From Trichodesmium sp050015995 (lineage in GTDB: Bacteria; Cyanobacteriota; Cyanobacteriia; Cyanobacteriales; Microcoleaceae): a stretch of 64,000 nt of DNA. Location of the stretch: contig NZ_JBNHEP010000067.1 of NCBI RefSeq assembly GCF_050015995.1, forward strand, positions 8,770-72,769, written 5' to 3'. The notes beneath the pieces are model-generated. The model had not been told where the DNA came from. It made no database searches and was given only the letters and a program-made list of their open reading frames with translations. The translations under genes and the position numbers were made by a program. Of the stretch, positions 1 to 9,091 are shown piece after piece (the stretch's first letter is position 1; the number at the start of each line of letters is the position of its first letter).

Positions 1-37
1 ACGCCAGTTTTGCGAAGCAACAGCAAACGACCGCGTG

Positions 38-120
38 TGCTTGTGAACTGGATAACGCCGACGTTGCCAGGTAGAAGCAAGAATAGAACAGATAATTGTA
101 GATTTTACAGATTATGGTAC
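38..120 (+). pseudogene. Decayed C-terminal tail of a TnpB-like gene
   Basis: One frame reads TACACELDNADVAR, then a stop, then KQE. This resembles the poorly conserved tail of IS200/IS605-family TnpB proteins in cyanobacteria. A clearly related stretch lies at about 61690-61830 (VTACGLDNANFARQKQEE). Both are broken by stops and no nuclease core is left. The family assignment is recall plus inference; the similarity between the two places is seen directly. Confidence 0.35.
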
Positions 121-169
121 TATGGCAGACTATTTCGGGCGTGGCAATGTTACTTTTGAGTGAGCGATG

Positions 170-420
170 GTAATCCAGTTTAGACCAAATTTATTCCGGT
201 AGGAGATCGCATTGTTAGTAAGACTTATATGACTCGTGTAGAGAGAGAAAATACACGTTTACCTCATTATTTAGCTCGGTTACATCGCGCTCGCATTGTG
301 CGCATTCCAAGTCTGTTGAAATGTTAAAGCACTCAATTCGGCTACTGATTCATTACCTTCTATTTCCCTATAATTCATCTTTTAATCTGACAATGCCTAA
401 ATTGATGTGAAAACAGTAAT
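170..420 (+). pseudogene. 3' end of a degenerate IS1-type transposase gene
   Basis: From about 208 one frame reads IVSKTYMTRVERENTRL and continues PHYLARLHR. The neighbouring frame then takes over with SKSVEMLKHSIRLLIHYL and ends at TGA at about 418-420. Together these match the C-terminus of cyanobacterial IS1-family transposases. At least one frameshift is needed, and the upstream part contains stops. It abuts the TnpB-like remnant, so the window begins in transposon debris. Confidence 0.55.
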
Positions 421-753
421 ATAGTATGGTATTTGTTGTTAACCTAGAAATTATTCAATCCGCAGAAGATAGGAAATGCTACAAGTTTACCAATAATCAT
501 CACAGTTTCAAAGGCTCTTTTAGTTTGGATATTAACAATGTTGATCTGTTGTTTGTCGGGAGCGATCGCAATGTGTAAATTACAACAGGCTGACTCAGCA
601 GATATTTTTTCAACTATGAGTATAGAGAGTAAGATTATTCCCAATATTTAAGTTTTAACTGTTATTATACCATTTGGATAAATATTTGCTACAAATTCCT
701 GTTTCCTATCAATAAATTTTGATAACATTCTTTTTTCAAAATGGCATTACACA

Positions 754-894
754 TATAGCAATCCGCGCATTGATTGTGACAATTTTTATAATAGTTAATT
801 TGAGCTGAAAACATGAGTAAATTCTGACTCGGTCCTCGGTCATCGTTCCTCCTAACTGCCACCAAAATATTACAACTTAAATAGGATTGCTATA
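754..894. repeat. Short inverted-repeat element, family E
   Basis: About 140 bases bounded by TATAGCAATCC and GGATTGCTATA, with no coding potential. A related copy at about 39504-39670 keeps the left end, an internal 'tcggtcc' stretch, a 'cctaa..accaccaaaat.ttacaact' type block and a weakened right end. It is MITE-like (inference). It fills most of the gene-free stretch between the IS1 remnant and the ABC pseudogene. Confidence 0.55.
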
Positions 895-956
895 CCATTT
901 ACCACGACAAAAGTAAAATAAAAGAGGAATAGTATTTGCTTACTCACTTAAATTTT

Positions 957-1375
957 TTAAGAATATCACTACTTGTACACCAATATCGGCAATGAATTCA
1001 GCAGTAGGATTAGGAGAAAGAGTAGTAAGCTACCCTAATAATTTATCTGGCAGGCAAAAGTAAAGAGTGACGATTACTCATGCTAAGGTAAGTAAACCTA
1101 AGTTATACCATTTTACAGAATTCAGAATTCAGAATTATGAAGTTAGATTGGATAGGCTAAAAACTTTGACAAGAGAAAGGTTTGAGGCAATTATTTGACA
1201 TTTAAAGTGAATTGGTATTAGTATTAGCAGATGAACCCACGGCTACTTTAGATAGTAAATCTAGTAGAAATATAGTTGAAATCATACAAAATTTAGCTAT
1301 AAAAGAAAACACAACTATATTACTTGTCACCCAAGATTATTGCATTTTAAAAGGTCCCGTTAGGAATTGTTCAGA
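957..1375 (+). pseudogene. Fragmented ABC transporter ATPase gene (DevA-like)
   Basis: Around 985-1060 the translation includes AVGLGERVVSYPNNLSGRQK, a stop, then RVTI, which is the signature-motif region (normally LSGGQ). After about 100 bases of unrelated sequence, 1216-1330 gives LVLADEPTATLDSKSSRN and continues to TTILLVTQD, the Walker B, D-loop and H-loop region with Q in place of the switch His. The Walker A half is absent. The pieces match the ATPase of DevBCA/MacB-like exporters. Stops and the insertion make it a pseudogene. Confidence 0.6.
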
Positions 1376-1479
1376 TATAAGATGGCCGTCTGTTACCGAA
1401 AAATTCAGGTATAAAGCCTCTCCATTTATGGAGAAAAAAGAAAAAAATTTCTTTTAGGCAATCCTCTTCTTTATAAGAA

Positions 1480-1530
1480 GAGGTAATTATTAATTATTAA
1501 TTATTAATTATTAATTATTAATTATTGAAC
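1480..1530. repeat. TAATTAT microsatellite
   Basis: About six tandem copies of the 7-mer TAATTAT/TTAATTA. Similar AT-only runs recur beside other repeat elements here (for example around 31430-31460 and 36205-36215). Confidence 0.7.
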
Positions 1531-1737
1531 CCAGGTATATTTAACAACAATTAAATAAATTAACTGAAAAAAATTAAATACCAGCAAGGAAATTAATACT
1601 GCTACACAGAAAAGAGGTAAAGATTTTTGAGTATAATAATTTTACTTTTCGCCAAAAGCATCCCTAATAAATTTCCAAACAGCTCAAAAGTCGGGCAGTA
1701 CTACGCCATTTATTTATCGAGTTTTCTTCTTCCTTAT

Positions 1738-2640
1738 TTAATTAATTATTTCTGAATTTGTGCCTCGTAATGTTAAACCTTTTGTTTTGCTTGTTTTGCT
1801 TGTTTTGCTTTTTGTCGATTGTTTTGTTCCCCCTCTAGAGAGATTTTTTTTACGTGCGGGTGGTTTTGGTGGTGGTGGTGGAGTAGCACTTTTAGCTGAA
1901 GGTCTGTTAGTACGAAATAGAACTCCATCATGAGATTGTTCTAGTACCAACAAAGGTGTTGGTTTAGCTTTTTGATCCCAATCAATATGTACAATTCGAC
2001 CTTGAATTGTAGGAGTCCAATTATCATGGTCATCACTAGGACTAAGATAGGTTTCTAAACAATCAATTATTTGAATAATAGTTTGAGAAGTTGCCTGAGT
2101 TGGTAATTTTGTCAGTTTTATTGATACCCGAAATAATACTCTTTTTTTCATATCTTTACCGACTTCTCCGGTCTCATATTCCACTTCAAACATCGAATCA
2201 ACTTGTCGCCCACTTGGATTGATTTTCTCTCCTGCTGCTACTGGAGTAGGGCGCAGTGCAACACTAATTTGTTGTTTAACTTTTACCTTAATTTGGTTAA
2301 CAATAGCAAAGTGGAAAACTTCCTCTGCCATCCGCATTCTTAAGTAGTCTAAGTTAAAATCTCTTGAATGGATTAGGTCAGGATTTTTTTCCATTTTCGC
2401 TATGGTCCCTAGAGCTAATTTATACTTTTGCTGGAGGTCTTTATTTCTAAATTCTTCTACACTAAGTTTCTTATTAAATTGCTTCATTTTTGCTTGGTGA
2501 AATATACCCAAAATAATCACCAATACTAAGAGTAATCCAGATGCACCCATCCAAATATATTCTCCTTTTGGCAAATTTGGTTCTGGTGCTGGGGAGGCTT
2601 GGGCTAACTTTGGTTCCACAAAAATAATTGGTGTTAACAT
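1738..2640 (-). CDS. Membrane-anchored protein of unknown function
   Basis: 300 residues with ATG at 2640. Residues about 1-27 are proline-rich, 28-48 form one strong hydrophobic segment (GLLLVLVIILGIF), then comes a charged, probably coiled-coil stretch (about 50-95). A mixed alpha/beta region of about 110-250 follows, with many alternating hydrophobic residues. The tail is Pro-rich, then Lys/Ser/Thr-rich, with SKTSKTSKTK encoded by a short tandem repeat. I recognise no named domain or active-site motif. The layout suggests a single-pass anchor with a large soluble part. A stand-alone gene next to a repeat island, it is intact and codon use looks normal, so it is probably real and lineage-restricted. 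Confidence 0.75.
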   Translation of the reverse strand: MLTPIIFVEPKLAQASPAPEPNLPKGEYIWMGASGLLLVLVIILGIFHQAKMKQFNKKLSVEEFRNKDLQQKYKLALGTIAKMEKNPDLIHSRDFNLDYLRMRMAEEVFHFAIVNQIKVKVKQQISVALRPTPVAAGEKINPSGRQVDSMFEVEYETGEVGKDMKKRVLFRVSIKLTKLPTQATSQTIIQIIDCLETYLSPSDDHDNWTPTIQGRIVHIDWDQKAKPTPLLVLEQSHDGVLFRTNRPSAKSATPPPPPKPPARKKNLSRGGTKQSTKSKTSKTSKTKGLTLRGTNSEIIN

Positions 2641-2856
2641 AGGCTCTACAGAGAATTTAACAATGAATTTACAGGGATTTAAGGTAAAAATCTAGGAGTT
2701 AATATTTTCAGAATAAATTCCTGATATTTATACTTGTAGGTAGTTGAGGCTATTGATTGGCCTAAAAATTATAGGTTGTTGAAAATAACCACAGCTATAG
2801 GTACAATATACACTCTTAGATAAGTTGACTTGATGGCCTTTCATTAATTGATAATG

Positions 2857-3390
2857 GATAATTACCTCTGGTTAAAACCATCAGATTTAATATAAGGAAA
2901 TATTATTTCTTCTCTTGGTCGATTGGATATGGCGTTTAGCGTTCCGCACAACGCGCGTTAACGCTACGCGACATGAAAAGCGTTAGCGTTAGCGAAGCTC
3001 CTCTGCGCATAGGCAGCTCCTCTGTTAGCGCAGCTCCTCCGGAGGAGGCAAGAGGCAGCTCCTCTGGACTCTTCGGGAAACCTCGCCATCCCATCCTACT
3101 CCATGCTCCGCTTTCCGAGCGCTGTCTTGGTCGATTGGATATGGCGTTTAGCGTTCCGCACAACGCGCGTTAACGCTGCGCGACATGAAAAGCGTTCGCG
3201 GCTCTGCAAAGAGCGGCAGACCTCCCCATCCCATCCTGACGGAATGCTCAGCTTTCCGAGCGCTGTCTTGGTCGATTGGAGGCTCGCGAGGAGACCTCGC
3301 CATCCCATCCTGACGGAATGCTGCGCTTTCCGACCGCTTTTTCTCCTTAAAAGGAGAGGCTTTATACCTTTATTTTTCGGTAAGATATAA
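2857..3390. repeat. Mosaic repeat island 1
   Basis: The left border reads GATAATTACCTCTGGTTAAA, followed by a 'tataaggaaatat' block. The right border is CCTTAAAAGGAGAGGCTTTA followed by 'tacctttatttttcggtaa'. Between them lie GC-richer modules. A 68-base unit starting GGTCGATTGGATATGGCG occurs at 2917-2984 and 3129-3196 with a single difference. Other modules are the hairpin GCTCTGCAAAGAGC, the string ACCTCGCCATCCCATCCT (three copies) and GCAGCTCCTCTG/GTTAGCGTTAGCG strings. Short open frames run through it in several phases but look incidental. Related islands occur at 28.4, 30.9, 31.5, 36.4 and 43.2 kb. Confidence 0.8.
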
Positions 3391-3776
3391 ATTGATTGTG
3401 TAATCCTAAATAAGTCCTACAGTCTCGTCAAAATTAATACCCTAAAAATTGTCAGAAGTTTTAAGCAAGTTAATCAAAAAACAAAGACTACTAATACTAC
3501 TTAGCTCAAAATTAGTTGATAATTTAATAACTATCATGTAAACTAGACCTGCATTAATTTGATTTGATCGTACAAAATTACCTGAGATATTTTCAATCTT
3601 TGAGCTACTATCTTATAATTTATAGATATACTGCTTAACATAAGTTCAATAAAATATACAAATTTTCAAATATTTCTTGAAATATATAAATATTTATACA
3701 GAATAAAATCTAGTAAAGTTGTATTAATTATCACTTGAGTTTAACTAAATATCCGAAATAATTCCTATTCCTAATT

Positions 3777-5813
3777 GTGGCCTACGAACCTCTCCATCAT
3801 AAATATCGTCCTCAGACCTTCACAGACTTAGTGGGTCAAGACGCGATCGCCCAAACTCTCACTAATGCCATCCATACTCAACGAATTGCCCCAGCATATC
3901 TATTCACAGGACCCAGAGGCACAGGCAAAACCTCCAGCGCTCGGATTTTTGCCAAATCTCTCAATTGTCTTTTCCATGACCATCCGACACCAACTCCCTG
4001 TGGCAGTTGTGATGTTTGTGTAGGAATTACAAAAGGGTCAACTCTGGACGTGATAGAAATTGATGCTGCCAGCAACACTGGTGTGGACAACATTAGGGAA
4101 TTAATTGAAAGATCCCAATTTGCACCTGTGCAGTGTCGGTATAAAGTATATGTGATAGATGAAGTCCATATGTTGTCTGTGTCCGCCTTCAATGCTTTGC
4201 TCAAAACTTTGGAGGAGCCACCAGAGCGAGTGGTATTTATCCTGGCAACCACAGACCCTCAGAGGGTATTAGCAACTATTATCTCCCGTTGCCAACGTTT
4301 TGACTTTCGCAGAATTCCTTTGGAGGCAATGGTGAAGCACTTACATCATATTGCTACTACCGAAAAAATTGATATTACAACTGAAGCAATACAGATGGTA
4401 GGTCAAATTGCTCAAGGTGGGTTACGAGATGCAGAGAGTTTGCTAGATCAGTTGAGTTTGTTAGCGGGTGAAATTACAGTTGAACGAGTTTGGGATCTGG
4501 TGGGGGCGGTACCGGAACGAGATTTGATGGTACTGCTAAAAGCGATCGCCTCTGATAATTCGACTCAGGTATTGGAATGTACTCGTCAAATTATGGATCG
4601 GGGTCGGGAACCAATTATTGTATTGCAAAATTTGGCAGCATTTTACCGAGATTTATTAATAGCAAAAACTGCACCAACAAGTGAGAATTTAGTAGCGTTG
4701 ACAAAACCTACTTGGGAAGAACTTTGTCAATTTTCCCAAAAGTGGGAAATTAGCACTATTTTAGCTGGTCAAAAGCATTTACAAACATCGGAAGTACAAA
4801 TTAAAAATACTACTCAACCTCGTTTATGGTTGGAGGTAACTTTATTAGGATTATTGCCTTCTGCATTGGCAACTTCAAGAGTAACAGTTGAAAATTTACC
4901 CCAACAACAAACAACTAGAGAAGTAAGTAAAAATATTCCGGTTCAAACTACACCAAAAACTTCACCGCAAGTAAAATCAAAACCATCTGTTTCTTTACCT
5001 CCAGAACCAAAAATATCGGAGGCAAAAGAAATTCCTGCTGCATCAAAAAGCGAGGAAAATGTAGTTAGTTCTGAAGCGGTTAATATTAATCCTGAAGAAC
5101 AGAATTTAGAGGAAATTTGGCAACGAGTACTTGCCGAGATTAAACCAAGTATTCAACCTTTATTTCGTGACCATGGAAAGTTAATATTTTTTGATAATCA
5201 GATTGCTCGTGTCAGCATGATTACTCAACCTTTACAAATAATGGCAAATCAGAGAATTGCTCCTATAGAAGCTGCTTTTGAAAAAGTTTTGAATAAGCAA
5301 ATCAAGGTAAAAATAGAGCTTGATAATCCTAGAAATAATAATTCTCCCCAAAATAGAAATACAAATTTTACAAATTCCACTAGAAAATACAATCAACAAA
5401 CTCAACCTGATAGAGAACAAGAAACTTCTAATTCTGATGATGAAATTCCAGAAGATGAACCAGAAATTTCCCCACCATCCGCTCCGATAAACTCCCAGAA
5501 AGAAAACAAAATTATTCCACAGGTTCCTGTGTCTAAACCACAGTTGAATGATGTGGTGGAACAGGAAAAATATTCTGAAAGAGAAGGAAAGACTGTGGCG
5601 ATCGCTACTCGTCGTATAGTTGATTTTTTTCAGGGAGAAATAGTAGATATAGAATTAATTAAATCGGCAGATAAAACTGATTTACCTGCAACATCTGAGT
5701 CTTTAGATTTATCTATTAATTCTCATATTTTTGAGTCTGAAAATAGTAATCTTGGTATAGATGAACCAGAAGAAAATGAAGAGATTGAGTTGGATGATGA
5801 TGTTGAATTTTAA
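3777..5813 (+). CDS. dnaX: DNA polymerase III subunit gamma/tau
   Basis: 678 residues starting at GTG 3777. It is the clamp-loader ATPase of the replicative polymerase. The N-terminal AAA+ module shows Walker A GPRGTGKT (residues 45-52), a zinc-binding cysteine cluster (C64 and CGSCDVC, about 64-80), Walker B VIDEVH, and sensor 1 with the SRC arginine finger ISRCQRF. From about residue 380 the tail is low-complexity, rich in Pro, Ser and Glu, and ends in a strongly acidic stretch; this is longer and more disordered than in enterobacteria but usual for cyanobacteria. No intein interrupts it, although some cyanobacterial dnaX genes carry one. The ATPase call is secure; the tail's partners are not readable. 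Confidence 0.96.
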   Translation: MAYEPLHHKYRPQTFTDLVGQDAIAQTLTNAIHTQRIAPAYLFTGPRGTGKTSSARIFAKSLNCLFHDHPTPTPCGSCDVCVGITKGSTLDVIEIDAASNTGVDNIRELIERSQFAPVQCRYKVYVIDEVHMLSVSAFNALLKTLEEPPERVVFILATTDPQRVLATIISRCQRFDFRRIPLEAMVKHLHHIATTEKIDITTEAIQMVGQIAQGGLRDAESLLDQLSLLAGEITVERVWDLVGAVPERDLMVLLKAIASDNSTQVLECTRQIMDRGREPIIVLQNLAAFYRDLLIAKTAPTSENLVALTKPTWEELCQFSQKWEISTILAGQKHLQTSEVQIKNTTQPRLWLEVTLLGLLPSALATSRVTVENLPQQQTTREVSKNIPVQTTPKTSPQVKSKPSVSLPPEPKISEAKEIPAASKSEENVVSSEAVNINPEEQNLEEIWQRVLAEIKPSIQPLFRDHGKLIFFDNQIARVSMITQPLQIMANQRIAPIEAAFEKVLNKQIKVKIELDNPRNNNSPQNRNTNFTNSTRKYNQQTQPDREQETSNSDDEIPEDEPEISPPSAPINSQKENKIIPQVPVSKPQLNDVVEQEKYSEREGKTVAIATRRIVDFFQGEIVDIELIKSADKTDLPATSESLDLSINSHIFESENSNLGIDEPEENEEIELDDDVEF

Positions 5814-6160
5814 CTAGCTATCAGCTTTTAGTCGCAAACTGGTAGTAGAATGACACAGCTAATTTTGTGTGTTAGATTTTCGGGCGGATTTATTTGATCT
5901 GATGTTTAAATTCGTTAATTTAATCTGGAACCCGCCCCTACTATTGCACCATTTTAGATGTGTAAGTCCAGTATACTTTTATTCTAACTCATTTTCTTCC
6001 TAAATTCTCTTAGCATTTTACTGCTGCCAATTGTGAATGCCTGGTTAATTAAATTAGGAATTAACTCTTACAAAATATGATTGGGTAAAATGATTTTTTT
6101 CTATTTTTTCCATTAATATAAATGCTTTATACCTTAATTATTTGGCAACCATTTCAGTTA
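5814..6160. other. Spacer between dnaX and a convergent gene
   Basis: About 350 AT-rich bases between convergent genes. I see no gene, strong hairpin or copy of the repeat families listed here. Confidence 0.5.
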
Positions 6161-6589
6161 TCAGTTAATAGACTGGCTCATTCCTGTTTCTAATATTTTT
6201 AATAAAGCATCTACATTCTGACCTAATTGCTCAAAACAATTAGGTGGAGATATTTCTGGTTGAAAATAAACTAATTTAATTTGACCATCACCAATAGCAA
6301 TCATTAATACTTCTAATTCTGGTTTATAACCATCTATCAAACCTAAAATTTCCTGAATTTTACCATCAACATTACGGTTTAATGTTTCTATAGCTGCTTT
6401 TGAACAATAAACAAATTTTGGTGTTTCTTTTAAATCAATTCCAATTGTTTCATCAGTTTCTCCCTTTTCTAAATTTAGCCCCCATGCTAAAGCAGCTAAT
6501 TCTTTTTGATTAGCTTTCACAAATTTATCTAACTGATGTTGCCAATTATTTTTATTTTGATTTGTTGGATTGTTATTAAATTCCATCAT
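6161..6589 (-). CDS. Conserved-looking soluble protein, unknown function
   Basis: 142 residues, starting at either of two adjacent ATG codons (6589 or 6586). The N-terminus is Asn/Gln-rich and probably disordered (1-18). The rest is a compact alpha/beta protein: KELAALAWGL helix, ETPKFVYC strand, a helix from about residue 68, then ELEVLMIAIGDGQIKLVYFQ, which reads as two consecutive beta-strands. No signal peptide or membrane span. I cannot name the family. It is followed 300 bases away by an ABC exporter on the same strand, too far for a tight operon. Even amino-acid composition and plausible secondary structure argue for a real gene. Confidence 0.7.
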   Translation of the reverse strand: MMEFNNNPTNQNKNNWQHQLDKFVKANQKELAALAWGLNLEKGETDETIGIDLKETPKFVYCSKAAIETLNRNVDGKIQEILGLIDGYKPELEVLMIAIGDGQIKLVYFQPEISPPNCFEQLGQNVDALLKILETGMSQSIN

Positions 6590-6890
6590 AATTTATATCT
6601 AAAGTTAACCAGTGTTTAAGATAAGACTGTAATCAAACACTAAACATAAAATGCTATACCTGTTTAGATACTGTTTGTAGTTGCGCTTTAGCGCCGAGAA
6701 AAATCTGTTTAGTTAGAAGTAGGAACGAATGGCTATTTACCCCTATATTCTTGCTATTACTAAATTTAACAGTTTGAGAATATCCTAGAAGTAATGGCGA
6801 CCTATTATAACTATTAGCTTTATAAGCTAAAGCTAGATTTGAGGAAAAAAATATCTTATAAATAGCCTCGAAGCTACTACTTATAAAATT
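6590..6890. other. Spacer
   Basis: About 300 bases without a gene. A small imperfect hairpin (ATTAGCTTTATAAGCTAA, about 6814-6831) is the only structure noticed. It lies downstream of the ABC exporter and could help end its transcript, but no T-tract follows on that strand. Confidence 0.35.
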
Positions 6891-8681
6891 CTAACTTACT
6901 AATCTTAAACCAGATTGTACCCGCCATAAACTACCATAAATTCCTGATTTTTCTAATAGTTCCTCATGGCGACCAAATTCTACTATTTTGCCGTATTCCA
7001 TGACATAAATACAATCGGAATTTCTGATTGTAGAAAGACGGTGAGCAATAGCAATAGTTGTCCGATTTTGAGTGATTTTTTCTAAAGACTTTTGAATAGC
7101 TGCTTCAGTTTCATTATCCACTGCTGAAGTTGCCTCATCAAGTATCAGAATAGGAGGATTTTTTAACACTGCTCTAGCAATAGCAATTCGTTGTCTTTGA
7201 CCTCCTGATAATTTCTGTCCTCTTTCCCCAACAATAGTGTCGTAACCCTGGGGTAATTTATTAATAAAATCATCTGCTTCAGCAATTTTAGCTGCTGCAA
7301 TAATCTCTGGCAAAGTTGCATCAAAAGAACCATAACTAATATTTTCTGCCACAGTTCCATGAAATAAAAATACATCCTGACTAACTAAACCTATTGCCCG
7401 CCGTAAATCTTGTAAATTAATTTGATTTATTTCAATTCCATCCAGAGTTATTTTGCCTGACTGAGCTTCATAAAACCTCAGTAATAATTTGACTATCGTA
7501 CTTTTTCCAGAACCTGTTGAACCGACAATTCCAATAGTTTTTCCTGCTGGAATTTTCAGGGAAATATTTTGCACGACTGGAAAATTTTCCTGATAGGCAA
7601 AAGTAACATTTTCTAACTCTAATTCTCCCTTAACCGACTCAACAGATAAAGGTTTATCTCCCGGATGAATAGTAATCGGAGTATCCAATAAATTCATCAC
7701 CCGATTCGTAGAAGCCATACTTCTTTGATATAAATCAAGAGTTTGTCCTAAACGAGTTAAAGGCCATAATAATCGTTGAGTTAAAAATACCATAACACTA
7801 TAAGTACCTACGGCTAATCTACCAGCAACTGCTTCTAATCCACCTAATAATAAAGTTGCCACAAAACCGATAAAAATTATAATTCTAATTAGAGGTACAA
7901 AAGCAGCAGAAAAAGTTATAGCTCTTCTATTACTGGTTTTATAAGCTTCACTTTCTCTAGTAATTCTTCCTACTTCATAATTTTCTGCTGTAAAGCTTTT
8001 TATTGTAGTAATTCCTGAGAGATTATTAGATAATTGCCCACTTAATAAACTGACTGTTTCTCGAACTTCAGCATAACGAGGAGCCAGAAATTTTTGAAAC
8101 CAAATTGAACCCCAAATAATAAACGGCATTGGTAATACTGCCCACCAAGCGACACTAGGAGCTAAAACAAAAAAAGCACCACCAATAATTATCACTGTTA
8201 CTGTTACTTGAATTATTTCATTTGCCCCTACATCCAAGAATCTTTCTAGCTGATTAATATCATCATTTAAAATTGCCATTAAATTTCCTGTACTACGTTC
8301 TTCAAAATAGGCTAATTCTAAATCTTGTAAATGAGTATAAGTTTCAATGCGTAGATCGTGCTGAATATTCTGAGCTAAATTCCGCCAAATTCGCTCATAA
8401 GCATATTGAAAAATTGATTCTAATCCCCAAACAATTAAACTAAGAAATGTCAAAGCCAAAAGTTGCCCAAAAATATCTTTGATTCCCCATTGAGCAATTA
8501 GAGAATCTTCTTGTTTGACAACAACATCCACTGCAGCACCAATTAAAACTGGAGGTGCTAGGTCAAAAATCTTATTTAAAATTGAACAGATAACCGCTTG
8601 CCAAATTTGAGTCTTATAACTACTTCCATAGTTAAGCAAACGGAGAAAAGGATGTTTTGGTTTAAATATTTTTTCTGACAA
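6891..8681 (-). CDS. ABC exporter, fused membrane and ATPase half-transporter
   Basis: 596 residues, starting ATG 8681. Residues about 20-320 form a six-helix ABC-type exporter membrane domain. Residues 345-590 form the nucleotide-binding domain with Walker A GSTGSGKS, signature LSGGQRQRIAIARA, Walker B ILILDEATSAVD and the switch histidine AHRLST. The length fits MsbA/multidrug-type half-transporters that work as homodimers in the inner membrane. The substrate cannot be read; lipid, peptide or drug export are all possible. No peptidase or accessory domain and no neighbouring partner gene, so a homodimer is most likely. Confidence 0.93.
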   Translation of the reverse strand: MSEKIFKPKHPFLRLLNYGSSYKTQIWQAVICSILNKIFDLAPPVLIGAAVDVVVKQEDSLIAQWGIKDIFGQLLALTFLSLIVWGLESIFQYAYERIWRNLAQNIQHDLRIETYTHLQDLELAYFEERSTGNLMAILNDDINQLERFLDVGANEIIQVTVTVIIIGGAFFVLAPSVAWWAVLPMPFIIWGSIWFQKFLAPRYAEVRETVSLLSGQLSNNLSGITTIKSFTAENYEVGRITRESEAYKTSNRRAITFSAAFVPLIRIIIFIGFVATLLLGGLEAVAGRLAVGTYSVMVFLTQRLLWPLTRLGQTLDLYQRSMASTNRVMNLLDTPITIHPGDKPLSVESVKGELELENVTFAYQENFPVVQNISLKIPAGKTIGIVGSTGSGKSTIVKLLLRFYEAQSGKITLDGIEINQINLQDLRRAIGLVSQDVFLFHGTVAENISYGSFDATLPEIIAAAKIAEADDFINKLPQGYDTIVGERGQKLSGGQRQRIAIARAVLKNPPILILDEATSAVDNETEAAIQKSLEKITQNRTTIAIAHRLSTIRNSDCIYVMEYGKIVEFGRHEELLEKSGIYGSLWRVQSGLRLVS

Positions 8682-9091
8682 TGTAATCCCCTGATAAAAT
8701 TTTTCCGAAAATACTCCAAATATTCTAACATAGTTGCTAGTATAGCACTACAAAAAAGTGTTAGGACATTAATAAAATTAAAATCATTCACAACCAATAG
8801 TTTTGACTTGAGCTGTTTCGCTATGTGACATGAAAAATACAGTTCCGACCTAGGAAGCTAGCTGTTTGCAGAGTATTCCAGCACGGAAATGCTTAAAGCA
8901 TAAGTATAATGGATATCTCAAGATAATCAGTCTAGAGCAATCGTGAAAAATCCTTAAATCTAGAAAAATTATGAAACTATTAGTAAGCATTCAGCTATTA
9001 GTGGTCAACTCTCAGCAATAAGACCCTGCTCTTAAGGCTATACTTTATAAATATCTTTATTTAACATAAAACTTGATCAAACAAAGAAGTT
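8682..9091. other. Divergent spacer
   Basis: About 410 bases between divergent genes. A block at about 8845-8905 ('gttccgacctaggaagctagctgtttgcaga' onward) resembles part of 53765-53830, where 'acgaccca ggaggctagct' is followed by 'gctgtttgcgtagcattccg'. Otherwise nothing recognised. Confidence 0.4.

Noticed and set aside
2936..3390. Open frames of 60-95 codons on both strands across repeat island 1
   Set aside because: They lie entirely in repeat modules, occur in several phases at once, and the same peptide pieces recur in the other islands. No ribosome-binding sites or family features.
4000..4600. Intein in dnaX
   Set aside because: The clamp-loader motifs run on without interruption and the protein has normal length.
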